From positions 211,797 through 275,796 of the forward strand of contig JBEKGN010000002.1 of NCBI GenBank assembly GCA_050012775.1: a stretch of DNA of 64,000 nucleotides, given 5' to 3'. Source of the stretch: Roseiarcus sp050012775. Its GTDB lineage: Bacteria > Pseudomonadota > Alphaproteobacteria > Rhizobiales > Beijerinckiaceae. Position numbers and translations under genes: made by a program. Positions 53,619-62,643 of this stretch are shown piece by piece. The notes below the pieces were generated by a model that ran no database searches, was not told where the DNA came from, and saw only the letters and a program-made list of their open reading frames with translations. Numbering within the stretch: position 1 is the stretch's first letter; every line of letters starts with the position of its first letter.

Positions 53619-54653
53619 TCAACTCGTTTGAGGCGAAGCCGACCGGCCGGTCGCCAGGACGGGCATGCGGGCCGGGGCGGAAACGCCGCGTTGCGCGTAT
53701 CGCCGCGCCAGGGCGGCGCAAGCGAAGAGCTGCGCCTGATGGAACAACATCAACGGCAGCACGATCAGGCCGACCGCATGCCCGGGAAACAGGATGTTCG
53801 CCATGGGGATGCCGCCCGCCATACTTTTCTTGGAGCCGCAAAAGACGATCGCGATCTCATCCTCCGTCGAGAAGCCCGACCACCGGCTGACCAGTGTGGT
53901 GGCAACCAGCACCAGGCCCAGCATCGCCACATCCAGCAACACGACCAGGCCGAGGCTCACGAGGCTGACTTGCGACCAGACGCCCGCGACCATGCCGGCG
54001 CTGAACGCTGCGTAGACCACCAGGAGGACCGAACCGCGATCGGCGATCGAGGTGATCGTCTTATGGCGCAGCAGCCACGCGCCGATCAGCGGCCGCACGA
54101 ACTGGCCCGCGATGAAGGGGACCAGCAGTTGCAGGCCGATATCCTCGAGCGCCTTCGTGCTGAAAGCGGCGCCATGGGCGTTCAGCAGCAGCGCGACCAG
54201 AGCGGGCGTCAGCGCCATCCCGAAGAGGTTGGACGCCGAAGCGCCGCACAACGCCGCCGCCACGTTGCCGCGCGCGATGGAAGTGAAGGCGATCGAGGAC
54301 TGCACGGTCGACGGCAGCACGCAGACGAACATCAGTCCGAGCGACAGCTCCGGCGTCAGGAACGGCCGCAGCAGCGCCGTCAGCGCCAGGCCGATCGCCG
54401 GGAACAGGACGAAGGTGCTGGCGAAGACCAGCGATTGCAGGCGCCAATCGGCGATTCCCGATGCGACGGCCCGCGGCGACAATCGCGCGCCGTAAAGGAA
54501 GAACAGCAGGGCGACGGCGCCATAGACCACGCCCTCCATGATCGGCGCGCCGACGCCGCGCGCCGGCGCCGCCGCAGCCAGCGCTACGGCCCCAATCAGG
54601 GCGAGCAGGTAGGGGTCGACGCGAAGGCGGGACAAGATATCAGCGGGGGACAT
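53619..54653 (-). CDS. SBF-like (bile acid:sodium symporter family) transporter
   Basis: 344 residues with ten membrane segments, YfeH/SBF_like (DUF4137) type. Typical elements are FFLYGARLSP near 50, VCVLPSTVQSSIAFTSIARGN near 111 (two-part: VLPSTVQSS, TSIARGN), GASASNLFGM near 138 and FCGSKKSMAGGIPMA near 272, the crossover region that forms the ion site. The substrate is likely an organic anion. Divergent from a LysR gene that presumably controls it. Confidence 0.87.
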   Translation of the reverse strand: MSPADILSRLRVDPYLLALIGAVALAAAAPARGVGAPIMEGVVYGAVALLFFLYGARLSPRAVASGIADWRLQSLVFASTFVLFPAIGLALTALLRPFLTPELSLGLMFVCVLPSTVQSSIAFTSIARGNVAAALCGASASNLFGMALTPALVALLLNAHGAAFSTKALEDIGLQLLVPFIAGQFVRPLIGAWLLRHKTITSIADRGSVLLVVYAAFSAGMVAGVWSQVSLVSLGLVVLLDVAMLGLVLVATTLVSRWSGFSTEDEIAIVFCGSKKSMAGGIPMANILFPGHAVGLIVLPLMLFHQAQLFACAALARRYAQRGVSAPARMPVLATGRSASPQTS

Positions 54654-54712
54654 GGCGATCGTGATCCTGCTTGCCGAGCAATGACCGCCAACATACGCCT
54701 GACTTTGAAATT

Positions 54713-54759
54713 ATGAATCCGAATGTTTTCGATAACAGTATGTGCGATTCATGATAACA
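54713..54759. promoter_or_regulatory. Probable LysR operator in the divergent promoter
   Basis: In the 129-bp gap between the SBF transporter and LysR genes: inverted ATGAATC (54713-54719) and GATTCAT (54746-54752), plus direct GATAACA copies at 54731-54737 and 54753-54759, 22 bp apart (two helical turns). This AT-rich dyad is where a LysR tetramer would be expected to bind. The exact T-N11-A box is not fixed. Confidence 0.5.
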
Positions 54760-54782
54760 AGCCGCGTGTGAAAGCGGCGCCG

Positions 54783-55646
54783 ATGCTTAATCCAGAGCTC
54801 CTGCAATCCTTCGTCGCGGTCGCGGAGACGAAGAGCTTCACCGTGGCGGCCCAGCGCCTGGGTCTGCGCCAGTCCACGGTCAGTCAGCACATCAAGCGGC
54901 TGGAGGAGGCGCTGCAACGGCGTCTGTTCGCGCGCGACACGCATTCGGTGGCGCCGACCCCGGACGGCGACGCGCTGTTCGACCTCGCGCGTCGGGTGCT
55001 TGACGCCAACGAGCGCATCGATCGCTTCTTGGCGGGATCCGAGTTGCGCGGTCGTATCCGCTTCGGCGCATCCGAGGATTTCGTCCAGTCCGGGTTGCAG
55101 GAAGTCCTCGCCGACTTCGCACAGCGCCATGCCTCGGTCGATCTGGAACTGACCGTCGGGCTGAGCGGCATACTGTACGAGCGGTTCGACGCCGGCGAAC
55201 TCGACGTGATCTTCGTCAAGCGCCGCACCGGCGACACGCGCGGACAGACCGCCTGGCGGGAGCAGCTCGTCTGGATCGGCCGGCCCGGCATCCGGCCGGA
55301 CCCGCAACTGCCCCTCCCGCTCGTGCTGTATCCGCCGCCCAGCATCACCCGCGCTCTGGCGCTCGACGCGCTGGAGCAGGCCGGCCGCGCCTGGCGCGTG
55401 GCGTGCACGAGCGGCAGCCTGAGCGGGTTGTGCGCGGCGGCGCGGGCCGGGCTCGGCGTAGCGCCGCATTCGGCCCGCCTGATCCCGCCCGGCCTCGTCA
55501 CGCTGCCGTCGTCGCGCTATTTGCCCGAACTGGCCGAGATCGAGTTCGTCGTGATCGGTCCCGGACAGCACCACCGGATCGCCTCGGCCCTGATGGCGGT
55601 GATCCTGAGCAGCGCCGACCGAGTGCGGAAATCCCAGCCGGAGTGA
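54783..55646 (+). CDS. LysR-family transcriptional regulator
   Basis: 287 residues from the ATG at 54783 (MLNPELLQSF, the normal LysR start; an upstream ATG at 54723 is inside the operator region). The helix-turn-helix spans residues ~3-62 with TKSFTVAAQRLGLRQSTVSQ (residues 16-35). The effector domain begins near 85 (LRGRIRFGASEDF). Related regulators next to SBF_like transporters act as local activators or repressors; the inducer is unknown. Confidence 0.87.
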   Translation: MLNPELLQSFVAVAETKSFTVAAQRLGLRQSTVSQHIKRLEEALQRRLFARDTHSVAPTPDGDALFDLARRVLDANERIDRFLAGSELRGRIRFGASEDFVQSGLQEVLADFAQRHASVDLELTVGLSGILYERFDAGELDVIFVKRRTGDTRGQTAWREQLVWIGRPGIRPDPQLPLPLVLYPPPSITRALALDALEQAGRAWRVACTSGSLSGLCAAARAGLGVAPHSARLIPPGLVTLPSSRYLPELAEIEFVVIGPGQHHRIASALMAVILSSADRVRKSQPE

Positions 55647-55700
55647 AGCGCGACCTTCGCGATATCGAACACCTTGACGGCGCCGGGCTCGCGCAACACG

Positions 55701-58700
55701 CTACTGCGCCGGCGCGGGCAGGGGTTCCGGCGCCGGCTCCGGTGCGGCGGCGGGCTTGGCCGCGGTTTTGCGTCGTCCGGCGAGCGCCGAGTCGATCTTG
55801 TCGAGGTAATAATAGACGACCGGCGTGATGTAGAGCGTGAGCAATTGCGACACGCAAAGGCCGCCGACGATGGCGACGCCGAGCGGACGGCGCAGTTCCG
55901 AGCCCGCGCCCGCGCCCAGCGCGATCGGCAATGCGCCGAGCAAGGCGGCGAGCGTCGTCATGATGATCGGGCGGAAGCGGATCAACGCCGCTTCGCGGAT
56001 CGCGGAGAGCGCGTCCATGCCGCCTTCGCGCCGCCGTTCGATGGCGAAGTCGACCATCATGATTGCATTCTTCTTGACGATGCCGATCAGCAGGAGAATG
56101 CCGATGATCGCGATCACCGACAGATCCATATGGAAATAATCGAGGGCCAGCAGCGCGCCGATGCCGGCCGAGGGAAGGCCGGAAAGAATCGTGATCGGAT
56201 GGATATAGCTCTCGTAGAGCACGCCGAGCAGGATGTAGATGGTCATCACCGCCGCGAGCAGCAGCGCGCCTTGTCCGGCCAGCGCCTGCTCGAAGAGCTG
56301 CGCGTTGCCGGCGAAGCCGGTGATGATGCTGCCCGGCAGATTGGCTTTGCGTTCGAGCCCGTGAATCGCCTCGATCGCCTGGCCGAGCGACACCTCCGGC
56401 GCCAGATTGAACGAAATCGTCACCGCCGGCTGCTGGGCCTGACGATTGATCTGCAACGGGCCGACCGTGCGCCGCATCGTCGCGACTTCGTCGAGCGGCA
56501 CGAGCTGCCCGCCCGGCGTCGCCACGCGAATGCGTCCGAGCGCGCCCGGATCGTCCTGAAAATTGTCGCCGGCCTCGAGGATCACCTGGTAGTCGTCGGC
56601 TTCGGTGAAGATCGTCGAAATCTGCCGCGTTCCATAGGCGTTGTAGAGCGCGTTGCGCACTTCGTCGGCGGTGACGCCGAACGCCGCCGCCTTGTCGCGG
56701 TCGATGTCGACGCGGAATTGCGGATTGGAAATCTGCAAATCGCTGTTGACGTCGCGCAGGCCCGGCAATTGGGCGATCGCCCGCTCCATCTCCGGCGCCT
56801 TGGAATAGAGCGCGTCGATGTCGCCGGACTGAAGCGAATATTGATACTTCGCTCGCGCGATGCGCCCGCCCGTGAAATCGAGATTCTGAACGGGCATCAG
56901 AATCGTTCTGATGCCAGGAATGACCGCAGTCGCCTTGCGCAACCGCGACATGATCGTCTCCATCGAGTCGCGCTGCGCCTTATCCTTCATTCGGATGAAC
57001 AGGAATCCCTTGTTCGTCGCTCCGCCGAATCCGACCGCCGACGTCACCGAGGCGACCGCCGGGTCGTCCTCGATGAGCCGGCTCACCGTCACCTGACGCG
57101 ACGACATTTCGCGGAAGCTGGTGTCGGGCTGCGCCTCCGTGATGCCGCGCAGGAAGCCGGTGTCTTCCTCGGGGAAGAATCCCTTGGGAATCCCGACGTA
57201 AAGCGAAAAGGCGGCGTAGGCGGTGACGAACGTGCCGAACAAGACGACCAGTCGGAACTTCAGCACGAAATCGAGCGACACGCGATAGGCGGTCGCCAGG
57301 CCGTCGACAAACCAGTCGGAAAGACGGGAGAAAAGGCCGGCCGCCGCGCCGTGCTTGGGCGCGCTCAGGATGCGCGCGCAGAGCATCGGGGTCAGCGTCA
57401 GCGAGACGAAGCCCGAGACGAGAATTGCGACCGTGATCGTGACCGCGAATTCGTGGAACACGCGCCCGACGACGCCGCTCATCAGCAAGACCGGGATGAA
57501 CACCGCCACCAGCGAGAAGGTGATGGACAGAATCGTGAAGGCGATCTCTTTCGAGCCCTTGAGAGCGGCCTCGAACGGCTTCATGCCGTTTTCGATATGG
57601 CGCGTGATGTTCTCCAGCATGACGATCGCGTCGTCGACGACGAAGCCGACCGAGAGCGTGATCGCCAGCAGCGAGATGTTGTCGATGGAATAGTTGAAAA
57701 TATACATGAACGCGCAGGCGCCGATCAGCGACACCGGCAGCGCGAGCGCGGGGATGAGCGTCGCCGAGCCCGACTTGAGGAAGACGAAGATCACGATGAC
57801 TACGAGCAGGATCGACAGGCCGAGCGTGGATTGCACGTCGTCGATCGATTGACGGATCGAGATCGAACGATCGTTGATGACGTGGACATCGACGGACGGA
57901 GGCAACTGCGATTGGTAATAGGGCACTTTCGCCCTCACGCCGTCGACGACGTCGACGGTGTTGGCGTCGGATTGCCGATAGACCGCCAGCACGATCGCCG
58001 GATCCCGGCCGTCCCAAGCCGCGATCTGCTTGTTTTCGACGGAATCGTAGACTTTGGCGATTTCGTTGAGGCGCACGGGCGCGCCGTTGCGCCAAGCCAC
58101 GACCAGATCGTTATATTCGGCGGCGTGCACCATCTGGCCGGTGACGTCGACGGTGACGTTCTGCCTGCGCCCGAGCAGCGCGCCGACCGGCGTCGAGGAA
58201 TTGGCGGCCGCGACGGCGTTGCTGACGGCGTCGAGCGTCAAGCCGCGCGCGGCGGCCGCGTCGGGGTCGATGTCGACGCGCACGGCGAATTTCTGTTGAC
58301 CGAACACCAGCACCTGCGCGACGCCGGCGATTTGCGAGATCTGCTGGGCGAAGACCTGTTCGGCGTAATCGTCGACCTTGGCCAGCGGCAGGGTCTTGGA
58401 GACCAGCGCGATAAAGAGAATCGGACTGTCGGCCGGATTCAATTTCTGGAAACTCGGCGGCGCCGGCAGTTGCGGCGGCAGCTTGCGCAGGGTCGCGGAA
58501 ATGTTCGACTGAACGTCGAGCGCGGCGCCGTCGATGTTGCGATCGAGGTCGAACTGCATGACGATATTGGTGACGCCGAGGCTCGACGACGAGGTCATCA
58601 TCGTGATGCCGGGGATCGTCGCGAAGGCGCGCTCCAGCGGTCCGGCGACCGAAGAGGCCATCGAATCCGGGCTGGCGCCGGGGAGGGTGGCGTTGACGGA

Positions 58701-58835
58701 TATGGTGGGAAAGTCGACGCGCGGCAGCGCCGCCACGGGCAGCTGACGGTAACCGAAAACGCCGAAAACGATGAACGACAGCATCAACAGCGTCGTCATC
58801 ACCGGGCGGCGGACGCAGAGTTCGGGAAGAGACAT
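55701..58835 (-). CDS. RND efflux pump permease (MdtB/MdtC-like)
   Basis: 1044-residue proton-driven inner-membrane pump of the HAE1/AcrB class. N-terminal RRPVMTTLLMLSFIVFGVFG, porter-domain motifs such as LPRVDFPTISVNATLPGASP, the proton-relay helix with VGFVVDDAIVMLENITRHIE near 400 (DD pair) and GIVKKNAIMMVDFA near 930 are all present. The Ala/Pro tail after 1020 is non-conserved. It starts directly after the adaptor stop (TAAATG). A broken duplicate of its 3' end lies 2.8 kb further left (52769-52910). Substrates are probably drugs or amphiphiles. Confidence 0.93.
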   Translation of the reverse strand: MSLPELCVRRPVMTTLLMLSFIVFGVFGYRQLPVAALPRVDFPTISVNATLPGASPDSMASSVAGPLERAFATIPGITMMTSSSSLGVTNIVMQFDLDRNIDGAALDVQSNISATLRKLPPQLPAPPSFQKLNPADSPILFIALVSKTLPLAKVDDYAEQVFAQQISQIAGVAQVLVFGQQKFAVRVDIDPDAAAARGLTLDAVSNAVAAANSSTPVGALLGRRQNVTVDVTGQMVHAAEYNDLVVAWRNGAPVRLNEIAKVYDSVENKQIAAWDGRDPAIVLAVYRQSDANTVDVVDGVRAKVPYYQSQLPPSVDVHVINDRSISIRQSIDDVQSTLGLSILLVVIVIFVFLKSGSATLIPALALPVSLIGACAFMYIFNYSIDNISLLAITLSVGFVVDDAIVMLENITRHIENGMKPFEAALKGSKEIAFTILSITFSLVAVFIPVLLMSGVVGRVFHEFAVTITVAILVSGFVSLTLTPMLCARILSAPKHGAAAGLFSRLSDWFVDGLATAYRVSLDFVLKFRLVVLFGTFVTAYAAFSLYVGIPKGFFPEEDTGFLRGITEAQPDTSFREMSSRQVTVSRLIEDDPAVASVTSAVGFGGATNKGFLFIRMKDKAQRDSMETIMSRLRKATAVIPGIRTILMPVQNLDFTGGRIARAKYQYSLQSGDIDALYSKAPEMERAIAQLPGLRDVNSDLQISNPQFRVDIDRDKAAAFGVTADEVRNALYNAYGTRQISTIFTEADDYQVILEAGDNFQDDPGALGRIRVATPGGQLVPLDEVATMRRTVGPLQINRQAQQPAVTISFNLAPEVSLGQAIEAIHGLERKANLPGSIITGFAGNAQLFEQALAGQGALLLAAVMTIYILLGVLYESYIHPITILSGLPSAGIGALLALDYFHMDLSVIAIIGILLLIGIVKKNAIMMVDFAIERRREGGMDALSAIREAALIRFRPIIMTTLAALLGALPIALGAGAGSELRRPLGVAIVGGLCVSQLLTLYITPVVYYYLDKIDSALAGRRKTAAKPAAAPEPAPEPLPAPAQ

Positions 58836-60062
58836 TTACGTCGCCCCGTTCTGCGCGTTGCGGATCGCCACCTTGGATCCCTCGATCAGGAGCAGCGCGC
58901 CGTCGACGACCACCGTCTCGCCGCCGTTCAAGCCCTTGGTCACGACGGTTTCGCCGTTCTGGGTGCGCGAGACTTCGACCGGCTGAACGTGAGCGGCGCC
59001 GTCGACGATCGTGAAGACGAAATTGCCGTCTTGCCCGATTTGAATCGCCTCGCGCGGCACGACGACCGTATTGGGCTCGGTGCGCAGCGTCAGCGTGAGA
59101 TTGCACAGCTGGCCCGGCCAAAGCGTCTCGTCGGCATTGTCGAAAATGGCGTGCGCGAGGATCGTGCCGGTGGCCGGATCGACGGAATTGTCGAGCAGGG
59201 CGAGCTTTCCCGTGGCGCTCTTCGTCGACCCTTGAGGCGTCGCGTCGACGCGGGCGCCGTTGGCCATCCCCTCGCGCAACGCCGGCAATAGCGCTTGCTG
59301 CACCGAGAAGGTCACGTAGATCGGCGAAATCTGGTTGATCGTCGCGAAAATGCCGGAGGCGCTGTTGTCCGACGCCTTGGCGATATTGCCCTCCTTGATG
59401 GCGATGACGCCGACGCGTCCGGAAATCGGCGCGACGATCGTATACCAACCCAGCTGCACCTGAAGATTGTCGATCGCCGCCTTGTCGGCGAGGATCGCCG
59501 CCCGCGCGCTCGCGCCGGCCGTCTTGGCGTTGTCGAGATTGAGCACCGGGGTCGCCGAGCGAGCGACGAGGTCGGTGTAGCGGTTGGTGTCGCGCGTGGC
59601 TTGTTCGAGTTGCGCCTGGTCCTTGGCGAGTTGCGCCTTGGCGCCCTCGAGTTGCGCCACCGCTTGGCGCGGGTCGAGTTCGATCAGCGTTTCGCCCGCT
59701 TTCACCGACGCGCCGTCGGCGACCAGCACTTTCTCGACCGTGGCGTCGAAATGCGTGCGCAGCGCGACGGAGGCGATCGCTTGGGCGGTGCCGATCTCGT
59801 CGACCCGCCACGGCACGTCCTTGCGCACGGCGTGGCCGACGACGATCGACACCGGCGGGCGTGGCGAAGCGGCGGGCGCCGCCGCCGGCGGCGCGGTCCG
59901 AGGCTCGCCTGTCAGCGCGACGGGCAACAGTTCATGGATTCGCCGCGCGAAGGGCGCCGCCGCGGGCGCATACTTCTCGACATTGGCCGGGGCGTAGCCC
60001 GCATAAAGCGCCAGGACAACGGCAATCGCCAGGAGGACGCCGGCGAAGCGACGAAAACCCAT
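58836..60062 (-). CDS. RND periplasmic adaptor (MdtA-like membrane fusion protein)
   Basis: 408 residues from the ATG at 60062. N-terminal anchor (FAGVLLAIAVVLALYAGYA), Pro/Ala linker, then the lipoyl half-motif ALRTHFDATVEKVLVADGASVKAG (as two parts near 100-125), alpha-hairpin coiled coil 135-190, second lipoyl half YTIVAPISGRVGVIAIKEGN near 205, beta-barrel and membrane-proximal domains. It pairs with the adjoining pump. No TolC-type outer-membrane gene is in the window. An upstream ATG (60164) is rejected since the anchor would be internal. Confidence 0.9.
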   Translation of the reverse strand: MGFRRFAGVLLAIAVVLALYAGYAPANVEKYAPAAAPFARRIHELLPVALTGEPRTAPPAAAPAASPRPPVSIVVGHAVRKDVPWRVDEIGTAQAIASVALRTHFDATVEKVLVADGASVKAGETLIELDPRQAVAQLEGAKAQLAKDQAQLEQATRDTNRYTDLVARSATPVLNLDNAKTAGASARAAILADKAAIDNLQVQLGWYTIVAPISGRVGVIAIKEGNIAKASDNSASGIFATINQISPIYVTFSVQQALLPALREGMANGARVDATPQGSTKSATGKLALLDNSVDPATGTILAHAIFDNADETLWPGQLCNLTLTLRTEPNTVVVPREAIQIGQDGNFVFTIVDGAAHVQPVEVSRTQNGETVVTKGLNGGETVVVDGALLLIEGSKVAIRNAQNGAT

Positions 60063-60308
60063 GAATGAACAACTCCGCGAGATCGTCGCCAATACTACCC
60101 CGAACGACGCCATGCGCGCAAAGCGCGCCGGCGCCGGGCCGGCGGGATGTCTCGCTGCGGTCACTAGAGCTAAACGTCTGATGTCTCAAGGAGGCGTGCG
60201 CTCACAGGAGCGTGAACGCGAAAATTTCGAGTTCCGGCGGGGGGCCGAGCGGCAAGGCGGCGATCTCGCGGCGATAGCGCTTCGCCGGCATGGCGCTCGC
60301 CGGAGCGA

Positions 60309-61106
60309 TCAAATCTGGTTGCGCAGGCGCCGGTACTCGAACTGCACCACATCGGTCCCATGGACGCGCTCGAGTCGGCGGACGATGAAATGGCCGCGCG
60401 CGAGGGTCTGGAAATGCTCGGCGAAGGCGACGTTGACCGCCGCGCCGCCGATCGCGCCGAGAACCGGGACCGCCTGGGCCGCGAGCTTCTCGCTCACCAC
60501 GACGCCGAATCGCGCGGCGATTTGCGAGACGAGCCGGACGAGAATCGGGGCCGTTTCGTCCACCAGGCCCCGCTGCGCAATGAACCGAGCGCTCTCGCCG
60601 ACCGACTTGGCGAGCGCGCCGCGGACGACGAAATAGCTGCCTTCGATCGCCGCTTCGCCGGCCGCCTGGCCGCCGAGCGCGAAGACCTCGATGCAGGCGA
60701 GAGCCGCCTCCGGGCGCGACAGATCCTCGCCCTCCTCGCGCGCGATTTCGGCGATCGAGCGCAACAGGATCGTCGTCGAAATCGGCAGTTCGATCGCCGT
60801 GGAGGCGAAGCCGAAGGCGCCGCCGACCGCGCCGGAAGCCGCCGCGGCCGCCTTGTGCAAGCCTTTGGCCGCCTTGGCCGGCGACTTTTTGTCGATCGTC
60901 CGCAGGGCGAAGCGCAGCGCGATCTTCAGCGCGCTCTCGGTGGCGCGCGCGACCGCTTGACGGGCCGACGAGGGCAGGGCGCGCCCCAGCGCCTCGACCT
61001 GACGCCCGAGCAGGTTGGCCGCGCGCGAGGCGAAGCTGTCGCCTTCGAGACAGCGCGCGGCGAATTGAAGCTCGCCGAGTTCTTCGCACGATAGAAGCGC
61101 GGGCAT
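60309..61106 (-). CDS. EcsC family protein
   Basis: 265 residues from the ATG at 61106; a GTG at 61124 or an ATG at 61202 are in frame upstream. The EcsC domain covers most of the protein with glycine/alanine-rich helices (AAAASGAVGGAFGFAST near 85) and conserved ELPISTTILLRSIAEIAREEGED near 105. A second Gly/Ala helix, PVLGAIGGAAVNVAFAEHF, lies near 218. Named after the Bacillus ecs operon; biochemical role unknown, probably membrane-associated. The 246-bp spacer to the RND adaptor contains no gene. Confidence 0.8.
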   Translation of the reverse strand: MPALLSCEELGELQFAARCLEGDSFASRAANLLGRQVEALGRALPSSARQAVARATESALKIALRFALRTIDKKSPAKAAKGLHKAAAAASGAVGGAFGFASTAIELPISTTILLRSIAEIAREEGEDLSRPEAALACIEVFALGGQAAGEAAIEGSYFVVRGALAKSVGESARFIAQRGLVDETAPILVRLVSQIAARFGVVVSEKLAAQAVPVLGAIGGAAVNVAFAEHFQTLARGHFIVRRLERVHGTDVVQFEYRRLRNQI

Positions 61107-61212
61107 TACGGCATCGGTCGTCACAGCGCCTCGCAATCGTCTTCGAGCCGAACGGACCTCTTTCCGCCCGCCGAAATATAAGGCGTTTCGTGGGCGCGCC
61201 AAGGGGCCTCGT

Positions 61213-62037
61213 TCAAGCGAAGCGCATCAGCGCGAGGCTCAACAATCCCGCCGCCGCGCAATAATAGGAGAACGGCCGCATCGCCTCGAATTCGTGCTTG
61301 TGGAAATAGCGCATGAGAAAAGTAAGGCTGGCGTAGGCGACGATCCCCGCGACGACGCCGGACAGGATCGCCGCGCCGCCCAGCGTCGCGCCGGTGTGCA
61401 GCAGCTTGGGCGCCTCGAGAACCGTGGCCCCGAGAATGATCGGCGTCGCCATCAGGAACGAGAAGCGCGCGGAATCCTCGTGCCTCAATCCCGCCACGAC
61501 GCCCGCCACGATCGTCAGGCCCGAGCGCGAGAAGCCGGGAATCAGCGCCAGACATTGCGCGACGCCGATCGCCAACGCGCCCTTCCAGTTCAATTGGTCG
61601 AGGACTCCGACCGCCTCGCCGCCGATCTGATCGCCGAAATAGAGCACGAAGCCGTTGGCGATGAGAAAAAACGCCGCGATCGCCGGCGAGCCGAAGGCGT
61701 CGCCGAGCCATTTTCGGAAGGCGAAACCGACGACGACGGCCGGGATCGTCGCGAGAACGACGTAGAGGAAAATGCGGCGGTCGGCAGCCGAGCGCGCGTT
61801 CGACCGACTCACCAGCGAGCGCCCAAAAGCGAACCAATCGCGCCAGAAATAGACGAACAGCGCGGTCGCCGTGCCCAAATGCATGACAACGAGGTAGGGG
61901 AGGAAATCGGGCGCCTTCTGGTCGATCGACCAGCCGAGCAAACGCGGCAGAATGACCGCGTGGCCGAGGCTGCTGATCGGAAAAAGCTCGGTGACGCCCT
62001 GGAGGACGGCCATGACGACGGCTTGGAAGGCAGTCAA
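61213..62037 (-). CDS. uppP: Undecaprenyl-diphosphatase
   Basis: 274-residue integral membrane enzyme recycling undecaprenyl-PP to the carrier lipid for peptidoglycan synthesis; also called BacA (bacitracin resistance), unrelated to the SbmA/BacA transporter at 1-1197. Motif 1 is GVTELFPISSLGH near residue 18, a variant of the usual E-G-L-P-I-S-S-T-G-H in which G-L becomes L-F and T becomes L. Motif 2 is PGFSRSG near 170. The start is taken as TTG 62037 (AAGAGG upstream), since no ATG lies at the conserved N-terminus; ATG codons start only inside the first helix. Confidence 0.9.
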   Translation of the reverse strand: MTAFQAVVMAVLQGVTELFPISSLGHAVILPRLLGWSIDQKAPDFLPYLVVMHLGTATALFVYFWRDWFAFGRSLVSRSNARSAADRRIFLYVVLATIPAVVVGFAFRKWLGDAFGSPAIAAFFLIANGFVLYFGDQIGGEAVGVLDQLNWKGALAIGVAQCLALIPGFSRSGLTIVAGVVAGLRHEDSARFSFLMATPIILGATVLEAPKLLHTGATLGGAAILSGVVAGIVAYASLTFLMRYFHKHEFEAMRPFSYYCAAAGLLSLALMRFA

Positions 62038-62190
62038 GGGGAGCGCCTCTTGGCTGAAAGGAGGAATCGGCAATCCCGGGCGGGACGCCCTGCCATAACC
62101 CAATCGGCGATTCGTGTCTCGCCAATGGCGCCGATCGCGCGCTTGGGTTCGGCGCCTGCGCCCAGCGCGGCGCGAAAAAGACAAAGAAAA

Positions 62191-62217
62191 GCGCCGGCGA
62201 GGGGATCCCGCCGGCGC
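62191..62217 (-). terminator. Terminator after the Flp pilin gene
   Basis: Nine-bp stem GCGCCGGCG (62191-62199) / CGCCGGCGC (62209-62217) with a 9-nt loop. On the minus strand it is followed by TTTTCTTTGTCTTTTT. It lies 31 bp beyond the pilin stop. Confidence 0.85.
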
Positions 62218-62247
62218 CTTGGAGGAAGTTTTCGAGCCTTTATCGGC

Positions 62248-62412
62248 TTACTTGAGGGCGTTGCTGACTTCGGTGAACTCGCTGCTCAGATGGGTGCCGA
62301 GAACCTGCAAGGAACCGATGATGAAGACGGCGATCAACGAAGCGATCAGCGCGTATTCGATCGCGGTGGCGCCGGACTCGTTGGCGACGAAGTTCTTGAG
62401 GGACTTGATCAT
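62248..62412 (-). CDS. Flp/Fap-type IVb pilin
   Basis: 54-residue prepilin. Short leader MIKSLKNFVANESG, then processing site and mature start ATAIEYALIASLIAVFIIGS with the invariant glutamate at +5 of the hydrophobic helix. Polymerises into the Tad/Flp adhesive pilus after cleavage by TadV. No tad assembly genes are in the window, so it depends on a distant cluster or is an extra copy. The 231-bp region upstream contains its promoter but no other gene. Own terminator downstream. Confidence 0.92.
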   Translation of the reverse strand: MIKSLKNFVANESGATAIEYALIASLIAVFIIGSLQVLGTHLSSEFTEVSNALK

Positions 62413-62643
62413 TACTTTGCTCCTGCTCCAAATAGGAATTGCCATCCGGCGAGTTGACGTGGCCGCTCGGAATAGGAGGCAACTTATGCGCAGGCTGTTT
62501 CGGCGAGGTTAATTCGATTGTGTGGAATCGGCCGTACCGCCATTCCCTGTCTGCTTGGTAAAGGCGCCCTAAACATCGATTCGGCTAGGTCGCCCCGCGG
62601 CCCTTCCGGAACGGCGACGCAAGGGGCCGCCTGGGATCGCGTC

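Noticed and set aside
55640..55700. Possible gene remnant with the peptide LREPGAVKVFDIAKVALHSG on the minus strand
   Set aside because: It overlaps the LysR 3' end and I could not link it to a family.
55674..59291. A 1205-codon open frame on the plus strand
   Set aside because: It is antisense to the intact RND pump and adaptor; its Arg/Asp/His-rich translation is typical of a high-GC shadow frame and matches no family.
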